A stretch of DNA of 64,000 bases from Chitinophagaceae bacterium (GTDB lineage Bacteria > Bacteroidota > Bacteroidia > Chitinophagales > Chitinophagaceae): the NCBI GenBank assembly GCA_016715365.1, contig JADKAM010000001.1, positions 62,001 to 126,000 of the forward strand, read 5' to 3'. Positions 54,825 through 63,858 of this stretch are shown piece after piece. The position numbers and the translations under genes are program-made. A model generated the notes under the pieces. That model was not told where the DNA came from and searched no databases. It saw nothing but the letters and a program-made list of their open reading frames with translations. Every line of letters starts with the position of its first letter. Position 1 is the first letter of the stretch.

Positions 54825-55700
54825 TTATAAAATATTTAAAACCTGTTCTTTTGCCTTCTCCAGTTCGTTCTTCATTTTTACAACGCATTTTTGAATATCG
54901 GCATCATAAGCCTTGCTTCCGGTTGTATTAATTTCACGGCCGATTTCCTGCAAAATGAAAGACAGTTTTTTTCCTTTGCCTTCATCTGCCTCGTTAATAA
55001 TAGACTCAAAATACTCACAATGCTGGCGTAACCTGATCTGCTCTTCATGTATATCAATCTTCTCCATATAATAGATCAATTCCTGCTCCATACGGTTATT
55101 GTCAAAGTTCTCTTTGCCCACATGCTTTTCCAGCAATTGATTTATTTCATCTTTAATCCTTTTCATGCGGTTGGGCTCTAAAACCAAAATAGCTTCTTCC
55201 TGATCTTTAATATTATTTATCCGCAACAATAAATCTTTTTCCAAAACAGTACCTTCTTCTGTTCTATGCTGGTTTAAATTATTCAATGCTTCCAGCAATA
55301 CTTTACTAAATTCAGCAAAATCGGTTTCGCTTAAAATATCATTGGTAGGTGTTACCACTTCCGGCAAACGAAGCAAAGCACTCAGCACTGAGTTGGTATC
55401 TATTTTTAATTCGCCCGCAAGAGCTTCTATCTGGTTGTAATAGGCTTTTATTAAATCGGTATTAATGTTAACGGGTTTTGATGTTCCGTTTTGTTTGATA
55501 ATAACCATGCAGTCAATGGTGCCACGTACCAAATGTTCCTGAAGTGTATTGCGTATTTCAAATTCATAAGGCCTTAATAATGGGGGGAGTTTAAGCTGCA
55601 GTTCAAATTGTTTACCATTAAGGGCTTTTATTTCTACCAAAAAGGTCTTTTCATGTACAGTCTGTTCTGCTCTTCCAAAACCGGTCATTGATTTAAGCAT
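54825..55700 (-). CDS. yicC: YicC family protein
   Basis: 291 residues. MLKSMTGFGRAEQTV at the N-terminus and GKKLSFILQEIGREINTTGS near the end are diagnostic of YicC. The E. coli member is an endoribonuclease or adaptor affecting stationary-phase and small-RNA decay. Helical coiled-coil middle. It precedes gldH in this strand. In many genomes it neighbours gmk, but here gmk is 36 kb away. Confidence 0.93.
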   Translation of the reverse strand: MLKSMTGFGRAEQTVHEKTFLVEIKALNGKQFELQLKLPPLLRPYEFEIRNTLQEHLVRGTIDCMVIIKQNGTSKPVNINTDLIKAYYNQIEALAGELKIDTNSVLSALLRLPEVVTPTNDILSETDFAEFSKVLLEALNNLNQHRTEEGTVLEKDLLLRINNIKDQEEAILVLEPNRMKRIKDEINQLLEKHVGKENFDNNRMEQELIYYMEKIDIHEEQIRLRQHCEYFESIINEADEGKGKKLSFILQEIGREINTTGSKAYDADIQKCVVKMKNELEKAKEQVLNIL

Positions 55701-55734
55701 GTATTATAATTTAGGCTGCAAGTTAAGGATATAA

Positions 55735-56202
55735 TTATGAGTTGGTTTGCGGGTATTCTTCAAAGGGCTTAAAACCCATGATTCGTTCCGGTTTATCCAG
55801 TGGCAAAAAACCAAATTTCGTATACAGTCCATGTGCATCTTTTGTTGCCAGTAACCATCTTCGTAAACCCTGCAGATCGGGGCAATTCACAATTGTTTCC
55901 ATCAGCCATTTTGAAAGTCCTTTTCCACGATAAGCTTCCAAAATAAAAACATCGGCCAGGTAACCAAAAGTTGCATAGTCGGATATCACTCGTGCAAAAC
56001 CGATTTGTTTAAGCACTGTATTTTCTTTCACAAACAAACCAAAACAACAGGAACCATCAATACTTTTTTGTACAAGTTCAACAGGAATATTTTTTGCCCA
56101 ATAACTTTCGTTGCATAAATAATTATGAATAACATAAACATCAAGTTTGCTTTTATCTGTGCTGATGACAAACGCATGTTGGAATGTTTCGTAAATTTTC
56201 AT
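55735..56202 (-). CDS. GNAT family N-acetyltransferase
   Basis: 155 residues. The acetyl-CoA-binding segment ADVFILEAYRGKGLSKWLME and the downstream HGLYTKFGFLPLDKPERIMG are typical. Acetylates an amine substrate that cannot be predicted. Starts 34 bp before yicC on the same strand. The 528-bp upstream gap contains a terminator-like hairpin. Confidence 0.88.
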   Translation of the reverse strand: MKIYETFQHAFVISTDKSKLDVYVIHNYLCNESYWAKNIPVELVQKSIDGSCCFGLFVKENTVLKQIGFARVISDYATFGYLADVFILEAYRGKGLSKWLMETIVNCPDLQGLRRWLLATKDAHGLYTKFGFLPLDKPERIMGFKPFEEYPQTNS

Positions 56203-56240
56203 TTACCTGTGTTTTAATTTTTACAATGAAATTAAAAAAG

Positions 56241-56340
56241 AAAGCCTGACATTTTACAGTCAGGCTTTGCTATATAGATGGGTTAGTAAGTACCGGGAAC
56301 CAAATTCCCTACACAATATTAAAAATAATTTTCGCTAACC
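56241..56340 (-). ncRNA. Candidate structured small RNA with intrinsic terminator
   Basis: Read on the minus strand, GGTTAG (56340-56335) can pair with CTAACC (56286-56281), enclosing an AU-rich bubble and an inner hairpin built on GGGAA/TTCCC. The segment ends in a second hairpin, AAAGCCTGAC/GTCAGGCTTT, followed by a T-rich run, a good terminator. No ORF explains it. The closing stem, large bubble and apical hairpin recall 6S-like RNAs of Bacteroidota (6S-Flavo), but that is inference. The rest of the 56203-56730 gap shows only DnaA-like boxes and the downstream promoter; nothing else was seen. Confidence 0.35.
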
Positions 56341-56361
56341 AAAAAATATTTTACAACTATT

Positions 56362-56392
56362 TTATTCACATTTTAAACCGGGCTGTGGATAA
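56362..56392. promoter_or_regulatory. Two DnaA-box-like 9-mers in opposite orientation
   Basis: TTATTCACA (56362-56370, plus) and TGTGGATAA (56384-56392, i.e. TTATCCACA on the minus strand) both fit the TTATNCACA consensus. They lie 13 nt apart in AT-rich DNA. They could regulate the candidate RNA or be part of a replication-related site. Weak evidence. Confidence 0.35.
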
Positions 56393-56706
56393 GGGTGCGG
56401 CTTTTTCGCTCAATAATCAGGCGAATAAAAATATTAAAAACTGACTGGTGGTTTTTCTTTTTAAAAAATAAAAAAGCCGGTTGCCTGAAACTACTATAAA
56501 CACTGGGATTACAGAAGAGCGAGTGCTTTTACATTTTATTTTTTACCCGGGAAGGTATTTGAAAATGTTTAAAGCAGTAACACTGATTACACGTCTTTTC
56601 TGTGTTGTTTTCTGTTTTGATGAACCCCAAAAAATATTCATACAATGCTGTGCAAAAACGCATTTTTTTAGTTTTTCTTATAAAATCAACTAAAAGCAAA
56701 GCAATG

Positions 56707-56714
56707 TACCTTTG
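56707..56714 (+). promoter_or_regulatory. -7 element of the LpxD-like gene
   Basis: TACCTTTG, an exact TAnnTTTG match, 16 nt before the ATG at 56731. Implies a short 5' leader. Confidence 0.5.
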
Positions 56715-56730
56715 CTGAAATTTACAGATT

Positions 56731-57675
56731 ATGCAATTTCCATCTCCCGTTTCGCTGCAATGGATCGCTGAATTCATCAACGCAAAATTAGTTGGCAACA
56801 CCAATGAACCGGCAACCGGCATCAATGAAATTCACAAAGTTGAAAAAGGTGATCTTGTATTTGTTGATCACCCAAAATATTACGACAAGTGTTTAAACAG
56901 TGCTGCAAGTTTTATCATCATCAATAAAGAAACAAATGTACCGGAAGGAAAAGCTTTATTGATCGTTGAAAATCCTTTTGAAGCGTATTGCAAAATTGCA
57001 AATCACTTCAGGCCTTTTGAACCATCCAATAAAATGATCAGTGATTCAGCAGTGATTGGTGAAGGAAGTTTTATTTACCCCGGTGCATTTATCGGCAATC
57101 ATGTACACATCGGGAAAAACACAATTATTTATCCCAATGCAAGCATTATGGATCATTGTATTATTGGCGATAATGTGGTCATTCAGGCAGGTACGGTTAT
57201 AGGCAGCGATGCCTTTTATTATAACACAAAAAAAGACCGTGAACTATGGTATAAAAAGATGCCCAGTTGTGGCCGTGTTATAATTGAAGATAATGTTGAA
57301 ATTGGAGCCGGATGTACCATTGACAGAGGTGTGAGCCACGATAGTATTATTGGCAAGGGGACCAAGCTTGATAATATGGTACATATCGGGCATGATACCG
57401 TTACCGGTAAAAACTGCCTGATTGCAGCCCAGGTTGGTATTGCGGGTGTGGTAACGCTTGAAGATGGTGTAACACTCTGGGGCCAGGTTGGCGTAAACAA
57501 AACCTTAACCATTGGTGCCAATGCTGTAATTTATGCTCAAAGCGGGGTTGGCAAAGATACAGAGGGAGGCAAAGTTTATTTTGGCAGCCCCATTGAAGAT
57601 GCCAAAGATAAAATGAAAGAGCTGGTATGGGTAAAAAGAATACCACAGCTTTGGGAAAAAGTAATGGGCAAATAA
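56731..57675 (+). CDS. LpxD-like UDP-3-O-acylglucosamine N-acyltransferase family protein
   Basis: 314 residues. An N-terminal LpxD uridine-binding-like domain (about 1-95) is followed by left-handed beta-helix hexapeptide repeats (about 100-285). The catalytic-type His221 is in NMVHIGHDTVTGKN. The length is somewhat shorter than E. coli LpxD (341). Bacteroidota often carry a second LpxD-like gene besides the one in the lpx cluster; this may be that paralogue. Acyltransfer to an amino sugar in lipid A or another glycolipid is likely, but the substrate is uncertain. Confidence 0.82.
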   Translation: MQFPSPVSLQWIAEFINAKLVGNTNEPATGINEIHKVEKGDLVFVDHPKYYDKCLNSAASFIIINKETNVPEGKALLIVENPFEAYCKIANHFRPFEPSNKMISDSAVIGEGSFIYPGAFIGNHVHIGKNTIIYPNASIMDHCIIGDNVVIQAGTVIGSDAFYYNTKKDRELWYKKMPSCGRVIIEDNVEIGAGCTIDRGVSHDSIIGKGTKLDNMVHIGHDTVTGKNCLIAAQVGIAGVVTLEDGVTLWGQVGVNKTLTIGANAVIYAQSGVGKDTEGGKVYFGSPIEDAKDKMKELVWVKRIPQLWEKVMGK

Positions 57676-57688
57676 CTTAACTGTTACC

Positions 57689-59224
57689 TTATTTTATTGA
57701 CCTTGATTCGATTGCTACAAAATTTAACCCGTTAACTTTTTGCAGGCGTGTGTATTTTAATGAGGTGGGGCTGAGTGTTACATTTTCCAGGTTTACAATA
57801 AGTGGTGTTGGATATAAAACAGTCATTTCTATTTTTGTTTTTCCGGCATCCAGGTATTTCCAGTTAAATTTATAATCCTGCCCGTTGAAGGAATAGATGC
57901 CGGTATTATCTGCATTGAATTTATAAAAATCATTGTCGAAGTTGATGGTATTGTCTGTTGCACCTCTTTTATAAGATAACATATTGTTACCATCAATCAC
58001 TTTACTCTCTTCAACCTTCCATGAAACAGCGGTTAACGTGCTTTCATTTACTTGTGGCACCTCTGCTGCAGGTTTAACCGCTTCAACATTTGGTGTAATC
58101 ACTTCTTCTTTAATTACCGGCGCTGTTTTTTCTTTGAAGTCAAAATTATAGGGCAGCATATCACCCACTTTTTCCCAGGCCCAGTAGCCATTTATGGTTA
58201 TATCGTTTTGCTCAAAATAAAATCCGTTCTGCTCAATATTTAAAGATTCGTCGGGTAAAAAAGACAGCACAGAAAGCTGAAACTTTGATGAAGCATCGGT
58301 GTTTGTTGCCAGGTACATATCTGATGAGCCTTCATTTTTATAAATAACTGCTACTTCTTTCTGACGTGGAAAAATATCAACCATTTTGCTGCTATCATCC
58401 ATATTGTAATTCACTGCCCCGTAAAAATTTTTTACTGGAACAGCTGTTTCCTTTTCATTGTTTTTTACGATGAACTGAATTTCAAATCCTTCTTCCTTTA
58501 ATTTTTTATTGTACATGCTACGCATAAAATGCAGGATGGATCCATTAAAAGCCACTTTGCGTGCTGCATTCCATTTTTCAACCTGTGCCTGGTCAGTTGA
58601 CTGCATTTCCTGAAACAGGGGATTACCTGTGTACAAGCTCACCTGCGTGTTGTACTCATGCACAAAAGAATCCAGTTGATACTTCACCGTATATCCCAAA
58701 GCATCGTTTACAATTTCAAGCGGTGCAGTTGCCAGTATTTTTAAACGCTTTGTTCTGCGGTAATAAAAAAACTTAAGCACTTCTTTGTTTTTAATATAAC
58801 ATTGCTTACTGTTTGCTGTTTTGCCAATAAAATTATCTAAAAAAAACTCGCCGTATTTTGCCAGCCCGTCTGCCACTTCAGATGTAGACTTAACCACAAA
58901 CTCTTCCATTGCTTTTTCCTTTTGCTTTATTTCTATCACCATTTCATTATTACCTGCATCGCCTGCTGTTACCCTTTTGGTTTCTGTCTGGTAACCGGTA
59001 AAAGTTACCGCAATGCTGTAACCTCCACCCGGTAATCTTAATGTAAAAAATCCCTGGTCGTTGGTGGCGGTACCAATGGTTGTATTTTCTGCAAATACAG
59101 AGGCACCCTGCAAAGGCTGTTTGGTAGCTTCATCAATAATTTTTCCACTAATGGTATAACCCGACTGGGAGAAAGCTGATATTGAATAAAATGCAATCAG
59201 CAAAAACAGTATACTTTTTTTCAT
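57689..59224 (-). CDS. CarboxypepD_reg-like secreted protein
   Basis: 511 residues. Signal peptide (about 1-19), then a carboxypeptidase-regulatory-like Ig domain (about 22-105: GKIIDEATKQPLQGASVFAE). A middle region of unknown fold (DNFIGKTANSKQCYIKNKEV) matches a common Bacteroidota architecture. The C-terminal 100 residues form a lipocalin-like module (NWKYLDAGKTKIEMTVLYP). Probably a periplasmic or surface protein; no enzymatic motif is visible. It converges with the LpxD-like gene across a 13-bp gap. Confidence 0.75.
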   Translation of the reverse strand: MKKSILFLLIAFYSISAFSQSGYTISGKIIDEATKQPLQGASVFAENTTIGTATNDQGFFTLRLPGGGYSIAVTFTGYQTETKRVTAGDAGNNEMVIEIKQKEKAMEEFVVKSTSEVADGLAKYGEFFLDNFIGKTANSKQCYIKNKEVLKFFYYRRTKRLKILATAPLEIVNDALGYTVKYQLDSFVHEYNTQVSLYTGNPLFQEMQSTDQAQVEKWNAARKVAFNGSILHFMRSMYNKKLKEEGFEIQFIVKNNEKETAVPVKNFYGAVNYNMDDSSKMVDIFPRQKEVAVIYKNEGSSDMYLATNTDASSKFQLSVLSFLPDESLNIEQNGFYFEQNDITINGYWAWEKVGDMLPYNFDFKEKTAPVIKEEVITPNVEAVKPAAEVPQVNESTLTAVSWKVEESKVIDGNNMLSYKRGATDNTINFDNDFYKFNADNTGIYSFNGQDYKFNWKYLDAGKTKIEMTVLYPTPLIVNLENVTLSPTSLKYTRLQKVNGLNFVAIESRSIK

Positions 59225-59355
59225 GTGTTTATTTTATTGATTTTCGCCAAATGGAATTCGCTAACAAGCATCCTGGTTGAAGACAACTTATATTGTGGCT
59301 CATTTCATCGAATATTATTATGGCATCTAAGACGCATGTATGATGCGAAATTAAA

Positions 59356-60333
59356 TCAACCGTTGTTAATCTTTTGTTGTAATACTGTACAGGTATCAGT
59401 GATAGTATCTTCAATTTTCCGGTATTCAAAACCCGGTAAAAATCTTTTCAGTTTACTATTATCGAAAGTAGCTTTTGTCATGGCTGTTGCTGCAGTTTCT
59501 TTAGTCAGCAAAGGGTCTTTACGGGTAAAAAGACTCTTAAAGGCTTCCAGCCGCCAAACGATTTTTGCAAGCAATGGTGTTACTTTTTTATGCGGAGGCT
59601 TTTTGCCAAACGCTTTAGCAATGAAACCAAATACATCAGCATATGTCCGGTTCTCAGCAGAGATGATAAAACGTTCTGCTGTAATATCACTGTTCATCAG
59701 TTCAATCATTGCCTTTACTACATCTCTTACATCAACAAAACCCGTACTTCCCTCTGTATACCATGGAAATTCATTATAAGCTGTTTTAAAAATTTGTGAT
59801 GAACCTCCGTTCCAGTCGCCAGCACCCAATATAATTACAGGGTTCACCATCACTGCATTCAACCCTTCACCAATTCCACGCCACACCTGCATTTCTGCCA
59901 GGTACTTACTTTGTCCATACGCACTGTTGCTGGTTTCTGCTGTCCAGTTCATGGTTTCATTAATGGGGCCATCTTCCCGTATTCTTCCCAGGGCTGCAAC
60001 AGAACTTACATACACCATTTTTTTTATGCCTGCATCCAAAGCTGCATTCACTACATTGGCTGTTCCCTCCAAATTTATTTTAAACATCTCCTGCCTGCGC
60101 CTGGGATTAAAAGTAACTATGGCTGCACAATGATACACCTGATCAACATCCATCATCGCTTCTTCCAATCCAACCACATCTAAAATATCGCATTGCATTT
60201 GCTGCAGATTGTCATTTCCAAAATCCGGAAGTTTTGTTTTGTTATAGATAGCTCTTACCTGCTTACCGGCCTGCAGTAATTTTGTAATCAGTTCTTTTCC
60301 CAATAAACCTGCTCCGCCGGTTACTAAAATCAT
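59356..60333 (-). CDS. NAD-dependent epimerase/dehydratase family protein (extended SDR)
   Basis: 325 residues. The Rossmann motif VTGGAGLLGKE (4-14), a DxD-type turn and the catalytic YGQSKYLAE (Tyr-xxx-Lys) are visible. The C-terminal half includes the helix-rich region KKPPHKKVTPLLAKIVWRLE. It resembles dihydroflavonol-reductase/3-beta-HSD-like enzymes common in Bacteroidota. Substrate unknown. Lies downstream of the 3-hydroxybutyryl-CoA dehydrogenase gene, 131 bp away. Confidence 0.88.
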   Translation of the reverse strand: MILVTGGAGLLGKELITKLLQAGKQVRAIYNKTKLPDFGNDNLQQMQCDILDVVGLEEAMMDVDQVYHCAAIVTFNPRRRQEMFKINLEGTANVVNAALDAGIKKMVYVSSVAALGRIREDGPINETMNWTAETSNSAYGQSKYLAEMQVWRGIGEGLNAVMVNPVIILGAGDWNGGSSQIFKTAYNEFPWYTEGSTGFVDVRDVVKAMIELMNSDITAERFIISAENRTYADVFGFIAKAFGKKPPHKKVTPLLAKIVWRLEAFKSLFTRKDPLLTKETAATAMTKATFDNSKLKRFLPGFEYRKIEDTITDTCTVLQQKINNG

Positions 60334-60355
60334 TTTTTTAAATTGATAATTGATT

Positions 60356-60473
60356 AATGGATAATTGATAATGTTTTAGAATGACGATTTCTTCCTTTTA
60401 TTTTACTGCTTTAATAATTAAAAATGATTTTGACCTGAGAAATTATCCATTATATCATTATCAATTATCCATT
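60356..60473. repeat. 18-bp perfect inverted repeat, one arm in a gene end
   Basis: AATGGATAATTGATAATG (60356-60373) and its reverse complement (60456-60473) lie 82 nt apart. The right arm covers the last codons and stop of the 3-hydroxybutyryl-CoA dehydrogenase gene. The gap between epimerase and dehydrogenase genes holds nothing else recognisable. Confidence 0.7.
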
Positions 60474-61313
60474 GTAACTATAAAATCCTTTCCCTGTTTT
60501 ATTGCCCAGTTCTCCTTTTGCCACTTTATCCATTTGCAATGCTGATGGTTTAAAGCGCTCTGCATGATCGCAGGCATCGTATAAAGATTGCGAAACAGCC
60601 AGGTTAACATCGTTGCCAATAAGATCCATCAATTTAAACGGCCCCATTTTAAAACCAACTGCTTCCATCAATTCATCCACTTTTTCAATGGTAGTAATTC
60701 CGTTTTCAACAAGCTTCATCGCTTCCAGGTAATAATGCCGGGCAACCCTGTTTACAATAAAGCCGGGCGCATCCTTACACATCACAGGCGTTTTTTTCAT
60801 TTGTAAACAAAGCTCATAAACGGTTTGGGCAACAGCATCAAGGGTTTGTTTTCCTTTAACCACTTCTACCAGTTTCATTACCTGTGCCGGGTTAAAGAAA
60901 TGCATGCCAACCACTCTTTGCGGCTGTTGCACTTTTGCCTGAATATCAGAAACAGATAAGGAAGAGGTGTTGGTTGCAAAGATGACTTCAGAATGATTTA
61001 CTTCAGCCAATTGATTAAAGATGGCAACTTTGGCTTCAATCTTTTCAACGATGGCTTCAATAATGATATCTGCCAGGCAATCGTTGGTATCGTTTACAAA
61101 CCGTATGCTTTGAAAAATATTTTCTTTTTCTGCTGCCGTAATTTTTTCTTTATCAACTAAAAACTGCAGGCTTTTTTCAATAGCGGTTTTTGCTTTTGCC
61201 AGCACTTCTTCATTAATATCAAACAATAAAGTATAGAAACCGTTTTGTGCTGCAGTTTGGGCAATGCCGCTGCCCATGGTGCCGGCGCCAATAACGCAGA
61301 TGGTATTAATCAT
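60465..61313 (-). CDS. 3-hydroxybutyryl-CoA dehydrogenase
   Basis: 282 residues, typical of the stand-alone enzyme. NAD-binding GAGTMG (9-14), catalytic His in GMHFFNPAQVMKLVEVV, and KDAPGFIVNRVARHYYLEAM are clear. It oxidises 3-hydroxyacyl-CoA to 3-ketoacyl-CoA in fatty-acid or butyrate-type metabolism. The C-terminus YSYNG falls within one arm of an inverted repeat. Confidence 0.94.
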   Translation of the reverse strand: MINTICVIGAGTMGSGIAQTAAQNGFYTLLFDINEEVLAKAKTAIEKSLQFLVDKEKITAAEKENIFQSIRFVNDTNDCLADIIIEAIVEKIEAKVAIFNQLAEVNHSEVIFATNTSSLSVSDIQAKVQQPQRVVGMHFFNPAQVMKLVEVVKGKQTLDAVAQTVYELCLQMKKTPVMCKDAPGFIVNRVARHYYLEAMKLVENGITTIEKVDELMEAVGFKMGPFKLMDLIGNDVNLAVSQSLYDACDHAERFKPSALQMDKVAKGELGNKTGKGFYSYNG

Positions 61314-61385
61314 AAATATATTACCGGGTTTTAAGTAAAGATATTATATATCAGCTACTTTAAGCCGGGCATCATCTGGTAACAT

Positions 61386-61425
61386 AAAAAAAGCATTGCT
61401 GTCCCGTTCAGGACAACGATGCTTT
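61386..61425 (-). terminator. Terminator of the ompA-lipocalin operon
   Basis: 61390-61404 and 61411-61425 form a 15-bp stem with one mismatch and a CGTTCA loop. On the minus strand the stem is followed by a T tract (61392-61386). It lies 18 bp after the OmpA-family stop codon. Confidence 0.65.
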
Positions 61426-61442
61426 CTCGATTATAATTCAAT

Positions 61443-62159
61443 TTATTTCCCCTCCGCTTCTTTCCGGGCCTCTTCTTTCATTTTCTCGTTTGCTGTAATC
61501 GCAAATTCAACACGCCTGTTTTCGGCACGGTTTGCATCGCTTGTATTTTCTGTTTTTGGTTGTGCTTCTCCATACCAGTTAATGGTAAGCCTTGATGACG
61601 ATATATTATTTGCTTTTAAATAATTGCCAACAGCCATCGCTCTGCGTTCAGACAAAGAAAGATTATAGCTGTCTGCTCCTTTATCATCGGTATGCCCTTC
61701 TACCAGTAAATTTGTTTCGGGATATTCTTTAAATATCTGGATCAGTTTATTCAGAGCCAATTTAGAGTTTGACGTAATGTCTGATTTATCAAAATCAAAA
61801 TAAACACCCATTTTCGATCCATCCGGATTCTTCTCATTGAATGTTACAACAATTCCCTCTCCAACTCTTTCTACTTCAGCTCCGGGAATTTCATTTTTAA
61901 TTTTTTCTGCCTGCTTATCCATTTTATTGCCAATGATACCACCGGTAACACCACCAACAACACTGCCGATAATAGCACCCAACACCGTATTTCCTTTGCC
62001 CACATTATTTCCGATTACACCGCCAAGTACACCGCCAATTACGGCACCTCCTGCTGCACCTCTCTGTGCTTTGTTTGTTTTTTTAACTGTCTCGCAACCA
62101 CCGGCGATTAATATTATAACTGCCAGTATTAAACCTGTATTACCAAATATCTTTTTCAT
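61443..62159 (-). CDS. OmpA family lipoprotein with glycine zipper
   Basis: 238 residues. Lipobox Cys22 (ILIAGGCETV). A glycine-zipper segment (about 34-80: GGVLGGVIGNNVGKGN, GSVVGGVTGGIIGNKM) is followed by an OmpA C-terminal domain (about 110-225) with the peptidoglycan-binding LLVEGHTDDKGADSYNLSLS and NRAENRRVEFA. It tethers outer membrane to peptidoglycan. Starts 11 bp after the lipocalin gene on the same strand, a pair common in this phylum. Confidence 0.92.
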   Translation of the reverse strand: MKKIFGNTGLILAVIILIAGGCETVKKTNKAQRGAAGGAVIGGVLGGVIGNNVGKGNTVLGAIIGSVVGGVTGGIIGNKMDKQAEKIKNEIPGAEVERVGEGIVVTFNEKNPDGSKMGVYFDFDKSDITSNSKLALNKLIQIFKEYPETNLLVEGHTDDKGADSYNLSLSERRAMAVGNYLKANNISSSRLTINWYGEAQPKTENTSDANRAENRRVEFAITANEKMKEEARKEAEGK

Positions 62160-62170
62160 AGTAGTGAATT

Positions 62171-62665
62171 TTATTTTTTTACAAATTTGTAAATGATTGC
62201 GCCGGGGCGCCCGTCAAAAGTTATTTCAGATCTTAGTTTCAGATTATTGTCACCATGTTCGATAACTGTTAACCGGTAACCATCTCCATTGTCCATCGCA
62301 TTTTTCTTATCATCAAGCCTCTTAAACTGAAACTCCTTTGCCGCATCTTCTGGTTCGTAAATAGACCAGCGGATAAAACGCTTTACCGGGGTACAATTTT
62401 TACTATTATCTACAATGGAATAGCTTCCCATGCTGTTATTGGAAACAAAATTCCATTCGCTGCCAATAAAACAAGCAAGGTCAGCTTCATTAAACACCCT
62501 GGTTTTTAAAACCCCCGCAATTCCCTCTACTGTTGCGGTTTCAAGTATCCAGTTTCCGTTAATATTTTTTTTCATGCTTCTTGCTTCTTTAGTAACAGAG
62601 CAGGAAGTAAAAAGAAGTATTGCCAATACAGTAATTAAACTGCCTAACGCAGATTTCAGTTTCAT
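62171..62665 (-). CDS. Lipocalin family lipoprotein
   Basis: 164 residues. Lipobox Cys22 (LAILLFTSCSV). GNWILETATVEG opens a lipocalin-like barrel, and later segments SEWNFVSNNSMGSYSI, IRWSIYEPEDAAKEFQF and SEITFDGRPGAIIYKFVKK continue it. Likely outer-membrane lipid or hydrophobic ligand binding protein. Co-transcribed with the OmpA lipoprotein. Confidence 0.8.
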   Translation of the reverse strand: MKLKSALGSLITVLAILLFTSCSVTKEARSMKKNINGNWILETATVEGIAGVLKTRVFNEADLACFIGSEWNFVSNNSMGSYSIVDNSKNCTPVKRFIRWSIYEPEDAAKEFQFKRLDDKKNAMDNGDGYRLTVIEHGDNNLKLRSEITFDGRPGAIIYKFVKK

Positions 62666-62829
62666 AAATTTATTTTATTGAAGACAGGATGCCGTATGCA
62701 TCTGCTTATGCCTGCATATTTTCAATTATGATGCCAAAGCAAAAGGCGGGAGTTGTATAATTACGAGTATCTCTTACACAATTATGATGTGTACTGTGTA
62801 AAACCCCGTTGATGTTTGCAGATAAATCT

Positions 62830-63854
62830 TTATACCGCTGAAGTAAATTGTTTTAAAAACCGTACATCGTTTTCGCTGAACAGCCGAAGGTCTTTTATCT
62901 GGTATTTAAGCATGGTAATTCTTTCTATACCCATACCAAATGCAAAGCCGGTGTATTTGTTGCTGTCTATGCCGCAGTTGTCTAGTACATTTGGATGTAC
63001 CATACCACATCCCAGAATTTCTACCCAGCCTGTTTTTTTACAAACGCTGCAACCTTCGCCGCCGCAAATTAAACAACTGATGTCCATTTCGGCACTTGGT
63101 TCGGTAAAGGGAAAATAACTGGGGCGAAAACGCACTTTTACATCTTTGCCAAACATTTCCTGCACAAAGAAATACAGTGTTTGTTTCAGATCGGCAAAAG
63201 AAACATTTTCGGCAATGTACAAACCTTCTACCTGGTGAAAAAAGCAATGCGCCCTGGCGCTGATGGTTTCATTGCGGTACACACGGCCCGGGCAAATAAT
63301 GCGGATGGGCAGTTTGCCTTTCTGCATTTCACGAACCTGCACGCTGCTGGTGTGTGTGCGTAAAAGCCAATCGGGATTTTGAGCAATATAAAATGTATCC
63401 TGCATATCACGGGCAGGATGATTTTCGGGTAAGTTTAATGCGGTAAAATTATGAAAATCGTCTTCAATCTCGGGCCCTTCAGCAACAGCAAAACCAAGCC
63501 TTTGAAAAATAGAAATGATTTTATTTTTTACAATGCTGATGGGGTGACGGCTGCCAAGGGGCAGAGAATCAGCAGGCAAGCTAAGGTCTATTTCCGATTT
63601 CAGATTGCCGGTTTCAGATTTTGAGGAAGCATCATTAAGTTCATTGTATTTACATTCGGCAAATAATTTAAACTCATTTAAAAGTTGTCCGGCTTCTTTT
63701 TATTTTCAGCCGCCACATTTTTCATTTCGCCCATAATGGCTTTTACCAGGCCTTTGGTGCCCAGGTATTTAATGCGAAAGGTTTCGGCATCGCCATCATT
63801 AAATGCTGCAATTTCTGCTTTTAAAGCTTCTATCTGTTGTAACAACTGTTCCAT
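62830..63854 (-). CDS. pheS: Phenylalanyl-tRNA synthetase alpha subunit, interrupted by a -1 frameshift
   Basis: The gene starts at ATG 63854 (MEQLLQQIEALKAEI) and reads as the normal N-terminal coiled coil until a TAA at 63680. The downstream frame, visible from about 63700 to 62830, continues the protein (LNEFKLFAECKYNEL, then GLPENHPARDM-type core NLPENHPARDMQDTFYIAQN and GMGIERITMLKYQIKDLRLF). Adding one base to the five-A run (63697-63701 as T5 on plus) restores about 341 residues, the normal length. pheS is essential, so sequence error or very recent mutation is likely. It charges tRNA-Phe with PheT. A TATATTTG element lies 4 nt before the ATG. Confidence 0.93.
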
Positions 63855-63858
63855 GCTG

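Noticed and set aside
56203..56730. Replication origin
   Set aside because: Only two DnaA-box matches were seen, gene orientation does not switch here, and dnaA/dnaN are absent. Kept only as a low-level finding.
56529..56825. Minus-strand ORF of 98 residues across the lpxD-like start
   Set aside because: Overlaps the LpxD-like coding start and its promoter, has no signal or family features and odd composition.
59225..59779. 184-residue plus-strand ORF
   Set aside because: Lies antisense to the epimerase gene and the composition is that of a shadow frame.
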